A stretch of DNA of 64,000 bases from Rickettsiales bacterium UBA4270 (GTDB taxonomy: Bacteria; Pseudomonadota; Alphaproteobacteria; Rickettsiales; Deianiraeaceae): positions 35,713 to 99,712 of the forward strand of contig DGWA01000010.1 of NCBI GenBank assembly GCA_002395105.1, read 5' to 3'. Position numbers and translations under genes: made by a program. Positions within the stretch are counted from its first letter, which is position 1. Each line of letters opens with the position of its first letter. The notes beneath the pieces were generated by a model. The model was not told the DNA's origin. It worked only from the letters and a program-made list of their open reading frames with translations, and searched no databases. Positions 1-8,685 of the stretch are shown one piece after another.

Positions 1-259
1 CCTCCTTCCCTAATTTATGAATTGAATTCGGGTTACCGTATACATTGCTCTCAACGTAGTTCATTTCTTGCAAAACACGCGGATCTATTGGCGTTGTTGC
101 TTGATAATCCATATAAACAGGAAGCACAATTGGTTTATTTTCAGACGAAATATCAAAATTTGTGCACTCTAAATCTTTTGAACTATCACAATTATCCCTG
201 CTACAAGATATTGTAGCGAATAAAATCAACAAAAATAAAGAACTCTTTCTAATAATCAT
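1..259 (-). CDS. iscS: Cysteine desulfurase (IscS/NifS-like), 5' part, with lipoprotein-type signal
   Basis: Read on the minus strand from the ATG at 259, this frame runs open through the window edge, so only the first 86 codons are seen. Residues 49-86 (VYMDYQATTPIDPRVLQ, then a GNPNSIHK segment) match the N-terminus of class V aminotransferase-type cysteine desulfurases, which take sulfur from cysteine for Fe-S clusters and tRNA thiolation. Ahead of this is a basic start (MIIRKSS), a hydrophobic run and a lipobox-like ATISC with Cys19, then a polar linker with two more cysteines. Family members normally begin just before the YMDYQATTP segment. A GTG codon at 133-131 could give that conventional start (VLPVYMDYQ). 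The PLP lysine and catalytic cysteine loop lie outside the window. Family call is firm; export is inference. Confidence 0.8.
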   Translation of the reverse strand, partial: MIIRKSSLFLLILFATISCSRDNCDSSKDLECTNFDISSENKPIVLPVYMDYQATTPIDPRVLQEMNYVESNVYGNPNSIHKLGKE

Positions 260-322
260 TGAAAAATCGAATTCTATCTAATTATATAAAATTTATTTGC
301 AATAAAAATTATCTTTATAATT

Positions 323-823
323 TTATGCGGTTATTTCTTTATCGCTAGCATTTGCATTTTTTAAATTTAAAATTTCTTCTCCAACATCATCAGTTTTTTT
401 ATTATCATCATTTTCCTCCTCGGGAATGCTGTTTTGGTTTACATCATCCGAAGTGACATTTTCTTCCTGTGGACTTACATTTTGCGAGTTTTTTTCTTGT
501 TTACTCTGCCCATCTTGTTTGTTATATTCATCAAGACCGATTAATTTATTATCTTGTTGTCCGCCTATACCATCTGTTTGTTCTTGTTTTTTTTCTTGTA
601 AGTTATTTTGTTCATTTTTTGCTTTATTTTTTTCATAAGTTGTTTCGACGTTTTTGTCAGGTGAATTATCTAGATTTATATTTTGAACTTTTTGCTTATT
701 ACCTTCTTCTGACGAAAACCATTTTTTTGTTTTTTTGCGTACAAAATAAGCTACTAAAAATATAGCATCAAATACACACATTGATGCTATAACACTAAAT
801 GCATTAATCATAAATTGGCGCAA
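323..823 (-). CDS. Hypothetical protein, one membrane segment and a long charged tail
   Basis: 166 residues of no family I recognise. Residues about 5-28 form one hydrophobic segment followed by RKKTKK, so by the positive-inside rule the tail should be cytoplasmic unless the segment acts as a signal. The rest is low-complexity, rich in Asn, Lys, Gln, Glu and Asp, with no cysteine pairs or enzyme motifs, and probably disordered. It lies between the desulfurase gene and the nrdD promoter and is transcribed leftward. Its layout resembles a mirror image of the protein at 42107-43072, which carries its membrane segment at the C-terminus. Function unknown. Confidence 0.55.
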   Translation of the reverse strand: MRQFMINAFSVIASMCVFDAIFLVAYFVRKKTKKWFSSEEGNKQKVQNINLDNSPDKNVETTYEKNKAKNEQNNLQEKKQEQTDGIGGQQDNKLIGLDEYNKQDGQSKQEKNSQNVSPQEENVTSDDVNQNSIPEEENDDNKKTDDVGEEILNLKNANASDKEITA

Positions 824-1029
824 TACTGATATAATTAACGCTTCTTGAAAGAAATAATTTTCTAAAAAATATTTTTTTAAAAATCATATACAACTCGTAG
901 GATTATAGTACTTTTTTGTTTAAACTCAACATTAAAACTATTATTTTTATAAATTTAAATTGCTTTTTTTTCTCTAAAATAGCTATTAAAAATAAACAAA
1001 GTGCCTAAAATAGGCATTTCTTTTTTTGT
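824..1029. other. Intergenic region between divergent genes, with a small hairpin
   Basis: About 200 very AT-rich bases with no ORF. A 6-bp hairpin (TGCCTA, loop AAA, TAGGCA, 1002-1016) is followed on the plus strand by a T-rich run, which resembles a weak intrinsic terminator directly before the nrdD promoter. No plus-strand gene upstream needs a terminator, so it may end a short unannotated transcript or simply insulate the promoter. Nothing else is recognisable. Confidence 0.35.
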
Positions 1030-1058
1030 TTGACAATTAAAAAAACAAAATTTATAAA
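1030..1058 (+). promoter_or_regulatory. Sigma-70 promoter for nrdD
   Basis: A consensus -35 TTGACA at 1030-1035 and a -10 TATAAA at 1053-1058 are separated by exactly 17 bp. Transcription should start near 1065, giving a leader of about 105 nt to the preferred nrdD start. The same TTGACAATTA string begins the tRNA-Arg promoter (44388) and occurs upstream of 23S rRNA (61251). Confidence 0.75.
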
Positions 1059-1169
1059 TATAACCCGATTTTTACTTTTATAAGTATTCGTCATCGACCG
1101 TTATTATTTGCTCGATCGGTTTTGAATCTTTTTAAAACGTCGGTTTTCGTTTTTTATTTACTAATTTAT

Positions 1170-2990
1170 ATGGAAACAAATGGAAAAAAAAATACTTATT
1201 TTACTACGTTGACAGCAGAACAAATTGAGCTAAAAAAGGCATTTATTCGCAATTATGCAAATAAGAACAATAATGCAGCAGATGGCTCACAAATGGATGC
1301 AAACGCAAATATAACAAATAAAAATATTCATACAATGGAGTATGAAATACATAAAGATATAAATATACAAATTAACAGAGCTTTAATAAGCGATAAAATA
1401 AGAGAATTATATGGAAATGAATTAGCAAAGGAATATATTAGACAAATAGAAGATCATGAAATTTATGTGCACGACGAAACAAGTTTGAAGCCTTATTGCG
1501 TTAGCATAACTATGTATCCATTTTTATTAGATGGTTTAAAATCACTTGGTGGGGGTTCTGTTGCTCCAAAACATTTAGCAAGTTTTTGTGGAGGTTTTAT
1601 AAACTTAATGCTTGCAGTTTCAAGTCAGTTTGCTGGTGCTGTTGCTACGGCAGAATTTTTGATTTATTTTGACTATTTTGCAAAAAAAACATACGGAGAA
1701 AACTACCTTGAAACAAATTCAACAGATATAAATTCACATTTACAACACGTTGTATACACAATAAATCAACCATCTGTTTCAAGAGGGTATCAATCTATAT
1801 TTTGGAACATATCTATTTATGATAAATCTTACTTCAATGGAATGTTTTCTGAATTTTGCTTTCCTGATGGAACAAAACCAAATTACGAAAGTTTAGCTAA
1901 ATTACAAAAATATTTCATGAAATGGTTTAACAAAGAAAGAACGACTGCTTTATTAACATATCCAGTTATTACAGCTGCTTGTTTAACAAAAGATGGTGAA
2001 TTAGTAGATAAAGATTTTGAAGACTTTATAACGGAAGAATATTCAGAAGGAAATGGTTTTTTTACATTCATGAGTGATAATGCTTATGCATTATCTTCTT
2101 GTTGTAGATTAAAAAATGATGTTAGCGATCAGATAAAAGAATTTAGTTATACGTTAGGTGCTGGTGGTGTAACAACTGGTTCTTTAAATGTCATAACAAT
2201 AAATCTAAATCGTGCTATACAAAAAAATCTTGATATTCGTGAAATGGTTCAAAAAATACACAAATACCAAATAGCAACTCGTAAATTAATGGAAGGATAT
2301 TTGCAAGCTGGTTTATTGCCTGTATATGATGCAGGTTATATAACAATGAATAAACAATTTTTAACAATAGGTATAAATGGTTTAGTTGAAGCTGCAGAAA
2401 GCAAAGGTTTAGAAATTAGCCTAAACGAAGATTATATGTCTTTTGTTGAAAACATACTTAAAACAATAAGTGACGAAAACGTGAAAGCAAAGCAAGAAAC
2501 TGGATATAAATTTAATACTGAATTTGTTCCAGCTGAAAATCTTGGCGTTAAAAATGCAAACTGGGATAAAGCAGATGGTTTAAAAGTTCCACGCGATTGT
2601 TATAACTCATATTTATATAAAGTTGAAGATGATGAAATTTCTATTTTAGATAAATTCCAAATGCATGGAAAAAGATTTATGAAATATCTTGATGGTGGTT
2701 CCGCTTATCACTGTAATTTAGCAGAATATCCAACACAAGAAGGATTTAAAAAATTACTAAAAGTTGCCGCCAAAGAAGGTTGTGAGTATTTTTGTTTTAA
2801 TGTAAAAGTAACATGCTGTAACGAATGTGGATATATAGACAAACATACATTAACAGAATGTTCAAAATGTCATTCAAAAAACATTGATTATGCAACAAGA
2901 ATTATAGGTTATTTAACAAAAATATCTTCTTGGAGCAAGGAAAGACGTGCTGAACACGAAAGGAGAATGTATGCTAAACCTAATTGTTAG
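1170..2990 (+). CDS. nrdD: Anaerobic (class III) ribonucleoside-triphosphate reductase
   Basis: Glycyl-radical enzyme that reduces ribonucleoside triphosphates to deoxyribonucleotides without oxygen. The protein shows the NrdD core, including an SSQFAGAVATAEF stretch. At the C-terminus it has the four-cysteine zinc site (CNECG and CSKCH) followed by RIIGYL, the expected glycyl-radical loop. It lacks an N-terminal ATP-cone, so dATP allosteric control by that domain is absent. I prefer the METNGKK start at 1170; an in-frame ATG at 1122 would add 16 hydrophobic residues unlike the family. The activase NrdG, required to generate the radical, is not in the window. The gene has its own strong promoter and converges with the next gene, overlapping it by 11 bp. 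Confidence 0.93.
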   Translation: METNGKKNTYFTTLTAEQIELKKAFIRNYANKNNNAADGSQMDANANITNKNIHTMEYEIHKDINIQINRALISDKIRELYGNELAKEYIRQIEDHEIYVHDETSLKPYCVSITMYPFLLDGLKSLGGGSVAPKHLASFCGGFINLMLAVSSQFAGAVATAEFLIYFDYFAKKTYGENYLETNSTDINSHLQHVVYTINQPSVSRGYQSIFWNISIYDKSYFNGMFSEFCFPDGTKPNYESLAKLQKYFMKWFNKERTTALLTYPVITAACLTKDGELVDKDFEDFITEEYSEGNGFFTFMSDNAYALSSCCRLKNDVSDQIKEFSYTLGAGGVTTGSLNVITINLNRAIQKNLDIREMVQKIHKYQIATRKLMEGYLQAGLLPVYDAGYITMNKQFLTIGINGLVEAAESKGLEISLNEDYMSFVENILKTISDENVKAKQETGYKFNTEFVPAENLGVKNANWDKADGLKVPRDCYNSYLYKVEDDEISILDKFQMHGKRFMKYLDGGSAYHCNLAEYPTQEGFKKLLKVAAKEGCEYFCFNVKVTCCNECGYIDKHTLTECSKCHSKNIDYATRIIGYLTKISSWSKERRAEHERRMYAKPNC

Positions 2991-3663
2991 TATTTTCAAA
3001 TAGATTTTTGTAATCTTTGTTGTTGTTTTCTTTTTTATCGTTTTTACTTTTAGCAATATTTTCTTCAATTTTTTTTATTAAATTTGATATACTGGTATGG
3101 TCAATGTATTCTTTAATTTCTTTAACTGTCATTTTTTTCTCGCAAGAAACCAATAACTTTATATTGTCGTATTTATTTTCTTCTTTGTCTGCTTTTTTAA
3201 TAGCATTAATATTTTCTGTTTTATCAACTTTAATTTTTACGTATTGCACTGATAAAGCTTTATCTAAATGTACTTTAATGTTTTCAGCTCCTTCACTATC
3301 GTTCTTTTTTATTATGTACTTATCAAAATCTTTTTTTTCTATTTTACATATAGATTCATCATTATTTTTATCTTTTAATTCAATTTCTTTTAATGTTATA
3401 TCTTCTTTTGATTTTTGAAAAAAATTCGTTTGTGCCTTAAAAAAACTTTTACTTATTTTGTAAGTATCTTCGCCGGCTTCTTGAAAAAATCCTCTAGCAA
3501 TATTAGTTGCAGCGGAAATAATAAAATTCACTATAAAACTACCTGGCCTACTTGGCAAAAACTTTAATTCACATTTATGATATTTACAATACTCAACCAA
3601 GTATTGCTCATATGCTATTAAAACCTCTGGATTAATTGAATTGCAATTTTCATCTTGAAACAT
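2980..3663 (-). CDS. Hypothetical lysine-rich protein
   Basis: 227 residues, not recognised. The first 70 residues look folded (cysteines at 7, 27 and 31; an aromatic YEQYLVEYCKYHKCE segment; a hydrophobic FIVNFIISAATNIARGFF helix). The remainder is rich in Lys, Glu, Asp and Asn with predicted coiled-coil character. There is no signal peptide at the extreme N-terminus. Its stop lies inside the end of nrdD. Base use matches its neighbours, so there is no sign of recent transfer. Confidence 0.5.
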   Translation of the reverse strand: MFQDENCNSINPEVLIAYEQYLVEYCKYHKCELKFLPSRPGSFIVNFIISAATNIARGFFQEAGEDTYKISKSFFKAQTNFFQKSKEDITLKEIELKDKNNDESICKIEKKDFDKYIIKKNDSEGAENIKVHLDKALSVQYVKIKVDKTENINAIKKADKEENKYDNIKLLVSCEKKMTVKEIKEYIDHTSISNLIKKIEENIAKSKNDKKENNNKDYKNLFENTNN

Positions 3664-3831
3664 AAAGCGTGTTTCAATTACTTGACTGTTGTTTTTTTTT
3701 TTGTTTCTATCATAACATGATGTATACGCTATAAATTTTAATTTTCAACTCTTTGTTTTTATGAGTTTATAAACAAAAAATTTTTAAATTTAATTTTTGC
3801 ATTTTTTTAAAAAAATGATAAAATTATGTAA

Positions 3832-4284
3832 ATGACGATAAATTATATTCACGATACACAAAAGTTAACAAATAAAAAACATAATTATGCTCCAAATAAT
3901 TTAGCACTCAAAGAGACAAAAGAGGTAATAAATGTATTATCAAACTTTCGAGCAAATATATACAAACGCATATATAAACTTATTAAATCTCCTGTAAAAA
4001 AGTGGCGAACATTTGATTTTTTATCAGATAACAGCAAGATTGAGTCTTTTGCAGAAAAGATTGAAAAGGAAATTAAAGTTGTAAAAGAAAGCAATTTCGA
4101 TTTTTACAAATACCGAGATGCAATAATATATATTCTTGGAAAAGATGTAAATAAATACAATGATGCAATTATAAAAAATATGTATATTGCAAAATTACAA
4201 AATATTGTCTTCTTATTAAAAGAAGCAAACGATGGCGATGAAATGGAGGAAGTCAAAAGCAGTAACAAAGACATTTCAAGATAA
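3832..4284 (+). CDS. Hypothetical protein, 150 aa
   Basis: A basic, mainly helical soluble protein without signal peptide, membrane segment or known motif. It sits alone between leftward genes. A -35-like TTGCAT and a -10-like TAAAAT lie within about 30 bp upstream and place the predicted transcription start only a few bases from the ATG, so the mRNA would be nearly leaderless. Function unknown. Confidence 0.5.
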   Translation: MTINYIHDTQKLTNKKHNYAPNNLALKETKEVINVLSNFRANIYKRIYKLIKSPVKKWRTFDFLSDNSKIESFAEKIEKEIKVVKESNFDFYKYRDAIIYILGKDVNKYNDAIIKNMYIAKLQNIVFLLKEANDGDEMEEVKSSNKDISR

Positions 4285-4689
4285 TTATTGTTCTTTTGTT
4301 TTATCTTTTTTAAAAATTCCACCAAAAAAATAAGAAACGATTGATATTGATATACATTCTAAAATCCTCATCATTTCTCTTAAAAAATGAAAATTTGATT
4401 CTGGAAAAAACAAGCTTAAAATACCAACAACATAAATATACAAAATTGTTGAAATAACTATTGTTGCTCCAAGAGAATTTATGGCAAAAATATTTCTTAT
4501 CGGATCAGCTCCTAAACGAGTATAGTTTAATTTTATCTGTTTTACTTTTTGCTTAATTTTTGAATATCTTCCTATTTTTTTTTCTTTCTTTTTTACAACT
4601 GGCAACAATATTTTTTTTTCTTCCTCCATACAATTATACATAAATTTTCTATATAATAAGCGGAAGTACAAAAAATATATAAACATCAT
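4285..4689 (-). CDS. Hypothetical small membrane protein
   Basis: Up to 134 residues: a basic cytoplasmic head (EEEKKILLPVVKKKEKK), then two hydrophobic segments at about 75-95 and 105-125, and a charged tail. No family recognised. The ATG at 4689 overlaps the stop of the upstream pseudouridine synthase gene in a TAATG arrangement, which suggests translational coupling. The first 20 residues are hydrophobic and odd, so the Met codon at 4629 is an alternative start. Probably an inner-membrane protein in a two-gene operon. Confidence 0.5.
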   Translation of the reverse strand: MMFIYFLYFRLLYRKFMYNCMEEEKKILLPVVKKKEKKIGRYSKIKQKVKQIKLNYTRLGADPIRNIFAINSLGATIVISTILYIYVVGILSLFFPESNFHFLREMMRILECISISIVSYFFGGIFKKDKTKEQ

Positions 4690-5702
4690 TATAAGTCAAA
4701 ATCAATCATTTTTTTTAAATCTTTTTCTTCGAGTTTAATTTTTATAATTGGACTTGCGTCTATTTCAACAGCAAAAAGCTGTAATTTTTTGTTTTTTGTT
4801 TTTTCAAAACCATATTTTTCATCCCCAACTATCGGACATTTAATATACTGGGAATGCAAACGGATTTGATGCTTTCTTCCAGTGATCGGAAAAAACTCAA
4901 CTAATGACGTGTTGTTATTGTCATTTGTTTTCAATACTTTATATTTAGTAATTGCTTCTTTTCCATTCATTCTTTCTTCTGAGGAATGTGCATTTTTTGC
5001 AATATTGTCTTTATTTGATAAAACTATATATGTCTTTATAGTTCCGCTTTTTTTAATAGGTATTCCCGATAAAACTGCTAGATATTTTTTATGAACTTCA
5101 CGTTTACGAAACATTTCTGTAAGTTTTGATGCTATTGGTACATTTTTTGCGAGTATTAGAAGTCCTCTTGTGTCTTTGTCTATACGATGAACAATACGAA
5201 GTTTTTTTTCACTTAAAAGATGAAAATAATCTTCTAAACTATATTTCACTCCCGTTCCACCTTGAACGCTAATGCCATACGGTTTATTTATTACAACGAT
5301 ATCGTCGTTTTCAAAAACAACGGATTGCTTTATTTTATAAACCATTTCTACTGGAAGTTTTTGATTATTTTGTAAAATTTTTGTTTTATTTTGTTTAAAA
5401 TCTTTACACTTAAAGTTTTGATTTTTATCACTATTTTTTCCATTAGCTTCATAATTTGCACTTCTGCTGTTTAATATTTTTTTTCTATCAAGGAAGTGGT
5501 TATCTAAATAACTTTTAAATAATTCGTCTAATACATCTATTTTGTCCCCTTTTTGGAGACGATAGTTAAAATTCTGTGGATTTCCATTGACTAAAATTTT
5601 TTTCTGCTTTGCTAATACGCAAATCTTGCTCTGCAAATACCCAACTTCATCTCTTAGATATTTATCAACTCTTCGGTTTATATAATCTTCATTAATTAGC
5701 AT
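4689..5702 (-). CDS. rluC: RluA-family (RluC/RluD-like) pseudouridine synthase
   Basis: Isomerises specific uridines, probably in 23S rRNA. An N-terminal S4 RNA-binding domain (about residues 8-65, QKKILVNGNPQNFNYRLQKGD) is followed by the RluA catalytic domain with the signature HRIDKDTRGLLILAKN, which holds the catalytic aspartate, and by a GRKHQIRLH motif typical of the family. A Lys/Asn-rich linker of about 45 residues separates the two domains and makes the protein slightly longer than usual. An upstream in-frame Met at 5774 adds 24 residues not found in the family, so I use the Met at 5702. RluC versus RluD cannot be settled from motifs alone. Confidence 0.85.
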   Translation of the reverse strand: MLINEDYINRRVDKYLRDEVGYLQSKICVLAKQKKILVNGNPQNFNYRLQKGDKIDVLDELFKSYLDNHFLDRKKILNSRSANYEANGKNSDKNQNFKCKDFKQNKTKILQNNQKLPVEMVYKIKQSVVFENDDIVVINKPYGISVQGGTGVKYSLEDYFHLLSEKKLRIVHRIDKDTRGLLILAKNVPIASKLTEMFRKREVHKKYLAVLSGIPIKKSGTIKTYIVLSNKDNIAKNAHSSEERMNGKEAITKYKVLKTNDNNNTSLVEFFPITGRKHQIRLHSQYIKCPIVGDEKYGFEKTKNKKLQLFAVEIDASPIIKIKLEEKDLKKMIDFDL

Positions 5703-5797
5703 TTGTATTTGATAAGAATTTTTTTGAATAAAAAGCAATGTAAAAAATTTTTTATTGATAATAATAATTTTCATTTTTTAATTACTTATATTTTTGT

Positions 5798-6910
5798 ATG
5801 AATGAACTCAAAAAACTTACAATTAATACATCAGATATCAAAGACGTAGCATCTAAATTAGACCCAATACTCAAAAATGGTCTTGAGTCTACGCCAAAAA
5901 TATTGTTTCGTGTAGAAGATAAAGTTACTGCATATGCAACAAACGGAGAGAGTTATGTGAAAGTAACCTTTAATTGCGAAAATGAAGGAAAAGGAGAGTT
6001 TGCTATATCTGGTGAACAATTTATAGGTATTGTTAAAAATACAAGTGGAAAAAAAATTGATCTTTCTTTAACAGATGATAGTAAACTACTAATTGTTGCT
6101 GATAGTATAAAATATAAAATTGCGCTAATTGAAGGAGATACAAAATATTTAATTGCTCCAGAAATGGCTGACACAAAAAGTTTTGAAATAAGTGCGCAAG
6201 ATTTATGTAGTGCAATATCTGCTGTATCATGTTGTATAGATCAAGGAAAAGCACATTTAAATTGTGTTATGATACATTCTGACGAAAAAAATAAAGAAAA
6301 AGTTTATATTGTTTCGACGGACTGCATGAGACTTGGAATTGCCGAAAGAAAAGCGGCATCATCAAGTGATGTAATACCTAATTTATTAATACCTAATCAA
6401 GCAGCCAGTTATATTAATAGTATAGCAAATAAGAGTAAAGAAAATTTACTTATTAAATACACGGAAAACACAATTCAAGTATCTATAAATGAAGTTTGTT
6501 ATACTGCTAAATTATTAGACGGAAGCTTTCCAAAATATCAATCTGTTATACCTGATAACAAAAAAGTTCTTGAAGTAAAAACATCGGATTTTAAAGAAAT
6601 AATAAAAAAAACAGCAGCAATTTCTTCAAATACTTCACGCATAGAAATGACGCTAAATAAAGATAAAATTGACATTCTTTGCAACGATAGCATGACCGGC
6701 GATAATTCTAATGCGTCTATTGTGGCAACTTTTAGCGATAAGTCTGAAATGAAAATAGTTTGTAATCATAAAATGTTACAAGAGATACTTGATAAAATTT
6801 CTTCAAACATAGTTCGTATATTAATTACTGACGGCAATACTCCTATGGTTATACGTTCCGTTGACGATGAAAGTGTTAAATATATCTTTATGCCTCTTGT
6901 GGCAAATTAA
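5798..6910 (+). CDS. dnaN: DNA polymerase III beta subunit (sliding clamp)
   Basis: 370 residues, the normal clamp length, forming the ring that tethers the replicative polymerase. It begins with the typical N-terminal strand (ELKKLTINTSDIKDVASKLD), has three repeated clamp subdomains, and ends in YIFMPLVAN, close to the conserved YxxMPxx C-terminus. The gene is not next to dnaA or recF as in many bacteria; it is followed 36 bp later by secF and probably co-transcribed with it. No Shine-Dalgarno sequence precedes the start. Confidence 0.95.
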   Translation: MNELKKLTINTSDIKDVASKLDPILKNGLESTPKILFRVEDKVTAYATNGESYVKVTFNCENEGKGEFAISGEQFIGIVKNTSGKKIDLSLTDDSKLLIVADSIKYKIALIEGDTKYLIAPEMADTKSFEISAQDLCSAISAVSCCIDQGKAHLNCVMIHSDEKNKEKVYIVSTDCMRLGIAERKAASSSDVIPNLLIPNQAASYINSIANKSKENLLIKYTENTIQVSINEVCYTAKLLDGSFPKYQSVIPDNKKVLEVKTSDFKEIIKKTAAISSNTSRIEMTLNKDKIDILCNDSMTGDNSNASIVATFSDKSEMKIVCNHKMLQEILDKISSNIVRILITDGNTPMVIRSVDDESVKYIFMPLVAN

Positions 6911-6946
6911 TTACTGCATTTAACAAATTATTTAATAAATAGAAGA

Positions 6947-7858
6947 ATGAGAAAAAAAAACAGCGTTAAAAATACTAAATTTAATTTATTTAGCAATTGG
7001 AGACAGGTTATAATTCTTGTTTTTATTGCATTGCCTGTTTTAGGTTTTACAATCAATAAATTTGGTTTTAACAAAGGTGTTGATTTTTCTGGTGGGACTA
7101 TAATCGAAGCAACTTGTAATAAATGTAATATAGAAACAACTGTAAAACAACTTGAAAAAGAGCTCAAAACGTCAGTAAAATATCAAAAAATAGATAATAG
7201 TTATTTACTTAAAACAACAACCGAAAAAAATCACGAAAACACTTTGTCTGTGTTTAAAAAAATTCTGAAAAACAATAAAATGACTATTGTTGCAATGGAT
7301 TTTGTTTCTCCGCAAATGACTAAAACGTTCATAAATGATAGTATTTTTGCTTGTGTTTTTGCATTTATTTGCATAGGTTTATACATAATTTTACGTTTTA
7401 ATTGGAGATTTTCAATTTCTGCGATTTTAGCCTTAAGTCTGGATATATTTATGACAATAACCTTTATAAGCATTACACAAGTTGAAATTTGTCTAATAAC
7501 ATTAACCGCACTTCTTACAATTATAGGATACTGTATAAATGATAAAATTATTTTGCTCGACAAAGTTAACGAGAACCTTTTTTGTACTGAAAAAACTATA
7601 CCAGAAATTTTAGCCAAGAGCTCAAAAAGTATTTTATTTAGAAGTATATTTACTTCATTAACAACAGTAATAGCCTCAGCGAGTTTGCTTTTTTTTGGCA
7701 ACAGGTCTATCTATGAACTAGGAACTGTAATAATTTTTGGAATTTTAATCGGAACAATTACATCACTTACTGTTTTGCCATATCTGCTATTAATGTTTAA
7801 AATAAAACATAAAACAAATTTAAAAATAGAAAGAAGTCCTATGTGGTATGCTAGTTAA
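6947..7858 (+). CDS. secF: Protein translocase subunit SecF
   Basis: Inner-membrane component of SecDF, which uses the proton gradient to help Sec-dependent export. The 303-residue protein has the N-terminal transmembrane segment followed by the GVDFSGGT signature, a periplasmic domain, and five further membrane segments starting near residue 127. The family motif region around the fourth segment (IGYCINDKIILLDKVNENL) is intact. SecD is not adjacent; in this genome secD and secF are apparently separate. It lies between dnaN and lpxA, all rightward with short gaps. Confidence 0.93.
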   Translation: MRKKNSVKNTKFNLFSNWRQVIILVFIALPVLGFTINKFGFNKGVDFSGGTIIEATCNKCNIETTVKQLEKELKTSVKYQKIDNSYLLKTTTEKNHENTLSVFKKILKNNKMTIVAMDFVSPQMTKTFINDSIFACVFAFICIGLYIILRFNWRFSISAILALSLDIFMTITFISITQVEICLITLTALLTIIGYCINDKIILLDKVNENLFCTEKTIPEILAKSSKSILFRSIFTSLTTVIASASLLFFGNRSIYELGTVIIFGILIGTITSLTVLPYLLLMFKIKHKTNLKIERSPMWYAS

Positions 7859-7869
7859 TACAACTATTT

Positions 7870-8679
7870 ATGAGTAAAAAAATTCACAGTTCTGCAATAA
7901 TCGGTAAAGATGTCAAGTTAGCAGATGATATAGAAATCGGAGCATTTTCAGTAATAGATGGAAATGTTGAAATAGGTTCTGGCACAAAAATACAAAATAA
8001 TGTAACGATTGTTGCTTGTAATAAAGATAGCTATATAAAAATTGGTAAAAATAACCGTTTTTTTCCATATTGCGTTATAGGTTTTGAACCACAAGACAAC
8101 AAATTTATCCAAGAACCAAGCAATATCGAAATTGGATCAAACAACGTCATCCGTGAATTTGTCTCAATAAACGGAGGGAGTAATCTTGGAAACGTGTTGG
8201 CTGGAATAAAAAATTTAACAAAAATATGCAATAATTGCTACTTGTATATTTCATGTCATATAGCCCATGATGTATTTCTTGAAGACAACGTTACTGTAAC
8301 AAATTATGCTGGAATTTCCGGACACTGTAAAATAGGACATGATACAATTATTGGCGGTTTGACCGGAATACATCAGTTCGTCAACATAGGCCATAATGTT
8401 ATGATTGGTGGCGCATGTGCCATCACGCAAGACGTACCTCCTTTTGCAATAGTTCAAGCAAAACCAGACAGAGTTGCTGGAGCAAATATAATTGGTTTAA
8501 AAAGATCAAAGTTTAAAAACGAAGACATAAATCTTATTATGCATTTTTACAAAGAAATTGCCAATCCGGATATCAAACTGGCGACAGTTTTACAAAAATA
8601 CACAGAAATCAACAATGATAAAGTAAATGAAATAATTGATTTTATAAAACACAAAAGCAAAAGAAGCTGGCTTAGTTAA
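7870..8679 (+). CDS. lpxA: UDP-N-acetylglucosamine O-acyltransferase
   Basis: First committed step of lipid A synthesis: transfers a 3-hydroxyacyl chain from acyl carrier protein to UDP-GlcNAc. The 269-residue protein is a left-handed beta helix of hexapeptide repeats, with the catalytic histidine in SCHIAHDVFLEDN and the family motif GFEPQDNKF. The C-terminal helical domain (about residues 205-265) is present. The gene is separated from the usual lpxD-fabZ-lpxA-lpxB cluster and sits 11 bp after secF. It shows, with lpxI and lptF, that this organism makes lipid A. Confidence 0.93.
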   Translation: MSKKIHSSAIIGKDVKLADDIEIGAFSVIDGNVEIGSGTKIQNNVTIVACNKDSYIKIGKNNRFFPYCVIGFEPQDNKFIQEPSNIEIGSNNVIREFVSINGGSNLGNVLAGIKNLTKICNNCYLYISCHIAHDVFLEDNVTVTNYAGISGHCKIGHDTIIGGLTGIHQFVNIGHNVMIGGACAITQDVPPFAIVQAKPDRVAGANIIGLKRSKFKNEDINLIMHFYKEIANPDIKLATVLQKYTEINNDKVNEIIDFIKHKSKRSWLS

Positions 8680-8685
8680 ATAAAT

